This document shows positions 4,182 to 5,588 of a stretch of DNA of 5,588 nt, one piece after another. Position 1 is the first letter of the stretch; each line of letters begins with the position of its first letter. The notes beneath the pieces were generated by a model that saw only the letters and a list, made by a program, of their open reading frames with translations, did no database searches and was not told the DNA's origin. Location: contig CABUBY010000108.1 in assembly GCA_902489955.1 (NCBI GenBank), positions 1-5,588 on the forward strand, read 5' to 3'. Both the position numbers and the translations under genes were made by a program. The DNA comes from an uncultured Collinsella sp. (GTDB lineage: Bacteria > Actinomycetota > Coriobacteriia > Coriobacteriales > Coriobacteriaceae).

Positions 4182-5588
4182 TTAGAGCGCCTCCTCATCG
4201 AGCGGAGCGGCCAAGGTGCCCTCGCCCGCAAGCGGCGACTTGTCGCGCCAGACGTTCTCGAACTGCTCCTTGTCGAGCACGTGGTCGCGCTTGGCGGCGA
4301 CATCGGTCACCGTCACGCGGTCGGTGCAGGAGTAGCACGGGTCGAGCGAGCCGACGATCAGCGCAGCGTCGCCCACGGTGTTGCCGCGGAACATGTAGCG
4401 CAGGACCGGCCAGTTGCTGTACGTGGCGGCCTTGGCGCGCCAGCGGTAGCACTTCTGGTTATTGCCGAGCATGGCCCAGTGCACGTCCTCGCCGCGCGGC
4501 GCCTCGGTGGCGCCGATGGCGTACTTGTGCGGGGTGTACTCCCAATCCGTGGTGAGGATGGGGCCCGACGGGCAGTTCTCGAGCATGGTCTCGATCATGT
4601 CGATCGAATCGTAGACCTCCTGGATGCGAACGGCGGTACGGCCGAAGGCATCGCAGGTGTCGGCCGTGGCGGCGTGCATCTTCTGGACATCCGGATCGGC
4701 GTAGCCGTCGAAGGGATGGTCAAAGCGCACGTCGCGGGCATAGCCCGAGCCACGCATGAGCGGGCCGACCGGCGAGAAGTCGCGTGCAATCTTGCGGTCC
4801 AGAATGCCGATACCACTCGTACGCTCAATAAAGTTGGGCGTGGAGAGCAGCACGTCGACGAGCTCTTGAACCTCGGAGCGCAGCTGGTGGATGGTCGTGA
4901 GCGTGGAAAGCTTCTGCTCGGCCAAAATGTCGCGACGCACGCCGCCGATCACGTTGAGGCCGTAGGTCTTGCGGTGACCGGAGAGCTTCTCGGCCAGGTC
5001 CATGGACTTCTCGCGAACGCGGAAGAACTGCTGGAAGCCGGAGTCGAAGCCCGTGTAGTGCGACGCCAGGCCAATGTTGAGCAGATGCGAGTGCAGGCGC
5101 TCGACCTCGAGCATGATGGCGCGGATGTACTGGGCGCGCGGCGGGACATGAATACCCTGGGCGCGCTCGACGGCCTCGGCATAGGCCACCGAGTGGGCGC
5201 AGCCGCAGATGCCGCAGATGCGGTCGGCGAGGAACGTCACGGCGTCATAGTTCAGGCGCGTCTCGGCGACTTTCTCCATGCCGCGGTGCACGTAGAACAG
5301 ACGGTAGTCGGCGTCGACGATCGTCTCGCCCTCGACGAACAGGCGGAAGTGCCCAGGCTCGTCGGAGGTAATGTGCAACGGGCCCATGGGGACGAGCGTG
5401 GTCTCCTTGCCCTTGGTGTCGGCCAAGAACTCGTAGTTTTCCATGTCGCTCGCGGGAGCGGGACGGAAGCGGTAGTCCATGGAGTCCTTGCGCAGCGGGT
5501 ACAGGCCGCTGGGCCAGTCATCAGGCAGCACCAGGCGGCGACGATCGGGCAGACCCTCGGGGATCAGGCCGAACATGTCGCGCAGCTC
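4182..5588 (-). CDS. hycE: Formate hydrogenlyase catalytic large subunit HycE ([NiFe] group 4a), 5' end beyond window
   Basis: HycE carries the NiFe site that reduces protons to H2 at the cytoplasmic face of the membrane-bound FHL complex. The window shows 468 codons. The frame is open to the right edge, so the N-terminal NuoC-like domain is missing except for its end (ELRDMFGLIPEGLPDRRR, then LPDDWPSGLYPLRKD). The NuoD-like hydrogenase domain follows. Nickel ligands are present as Cys-x2-Cys in DRICGICGCAHS (codons near 5216-5207) and in DPCYSCTDR (codons near 4337-4326). Counting from Met 5576, these are Cys121/Cys124 and Cys414/Cys417. E. coli HycE is cut after the Arg of CYSCTER; the equivalent Arg420 here is followed by a tail of 44 residues, against 32 in E. 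coli. The inferred tail spans 4316-4185. The gene ends 1 nt before hycF. The ORF can be read from ATG 5576, but that is internal to the conserved NuoC end, so it is not the true start. Confidence 0.97.
   Translation of the reverse strand, partial: ELRDMFGLIPEGLPDRRRLVLPDDWPSGLYPLRKDSMDYRFRPAPASDMENYEFLADTKGKETTLVPMGPLHITSDEPGHFRLFVEGETIVDADYRLFYVHRGMEKVAETRLNYDAVTFLADRICGICGCAHSVAYAEAVERAQGIHVPPRAQYIRAIMLEVERLHSHLLNIGLASHYTGFDSGFQQFFRVREKSMDLAEKLSGHRKTYGLNVIGGVRRDILAEQKLSTLTTIHQLRSEVQELVDVLLSTPNFIERTSGIGILDRKIARDFSPVGPLMRGSGYARDVRFDHPFDGYADPDVQKMHAATADTCDAFGRTAVRIQEVYDSIDMIETMLENCPSGPILTTDWEYTPHKYAIGATEAPRGEDVHWAMLGNNQKCYRWRAKAATYSNWPVLRYMFRGNTVGDAALIVGSLDPCYSCTDRVTVTDVAAKRDHVLDKEQFENVWRDKSPLAGEGTLAAPLDEEAL
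4190..4196 (-). promoter_or_regulatory. Ribosome binding site of hycF inside the end of hycE
   Basis: GAGGAGG on the minus strand lies within the last codons of hycE (Asp-Glu-Glu-Ala-Leu), 9 nt before ATG 4180. It fixes the hycF start and suggests that ribosomes finishing hycE start hycF. Confidence 0.7.

Noticed and set aside
4181..4303. A 41-residue N-terminal extension of HycF starting at 4303.
   Set aside because: It overlaps the conserved end of HycE, is Ser/Arg-rich shadow sequence, and ATG 4180 has a strong ribosome site and aligns with the E. coli HycF start.
3578..4555. A 325-codon plus-strand ORF antisense to hycF and hycE.
   Set aside because: The second half is Arg/Ala/Pro-rich shadow sequence; no ribosome site or family resemblance was seen.

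Overview
The window carries the distal part of a formate hydrogenlyase (FHL, group 4a [NiFe] hydrogenase) operon, all on the minus strand. Reading 5'->3' on that strand (right to left), the order is: hydrogenase large subunit HycE (5' end beyond the window), iron-sulfur protein HycF, small subunit HycG, assembly protein HycH, maturation endopeptidase HycI and a FocA-type formate channel. A rho-independent terminator follows focA. Past it, still on the minus strand, lies the start of a molybdopterin (bis-MGD) oxidoreductase gene that is broken by a frameshift near position 328 and runs off the left edge.

The DNA is GC-rich, with strong GGAGG-type ribosome binding sites and long antisense shadow ORFs. 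Together with FHL genes and a molybdoenzyme, this suggests an anaerobic, fermentative high-GC bacterium. I infer a Coriobacteriia member such as a gut Collinsella, but no taxonomic marker is present, so this is an impression from gene content and composition only.

Layout: 1-592, frameshifted molybdoenzyme; 593-714, short intergenic region with the terminator (657-692); 715-1554, focA; 1594-2097, hycI; 2097-2678, hycH; 2679-3461, hycG; 3464-4180, hycF; 4182 to the right edge, hycE. The E-F-G-H-I order equals that of the Escherichia coli hyc operon. Spacers are 1, 2, 0 and -1 nt between hycE and hycI, so the five are probably translationally coupled; focA follows after 39 nt with its own good ribosome binding site.

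How they work together: FocA moves formate across the membrane. A formate dehydrogenase (not identifiable in this window) oxidises it and electrons pass through HycF and HycG clusters to the NiFe site in HycE, where protons are reduced to H2. HycH assists assembly, and HycI removes the C-terminal tail of HycE once nickel is inserted. The membrane subunits and the ferredoxin partner expected for such a complex must lie upstream, outside the window.

The window is mostly a recognisable system rather than a new one. The points most worth a second look are the frameshift in the molybdoenzyme, a possible alternative TTG start that would add a hydrophobic leader to it, the altered glycine motif of HycI paired with a longer HycE tail with Arg-Val at the inferred cut site, and lineage-specific extensions on HycH and HycF.
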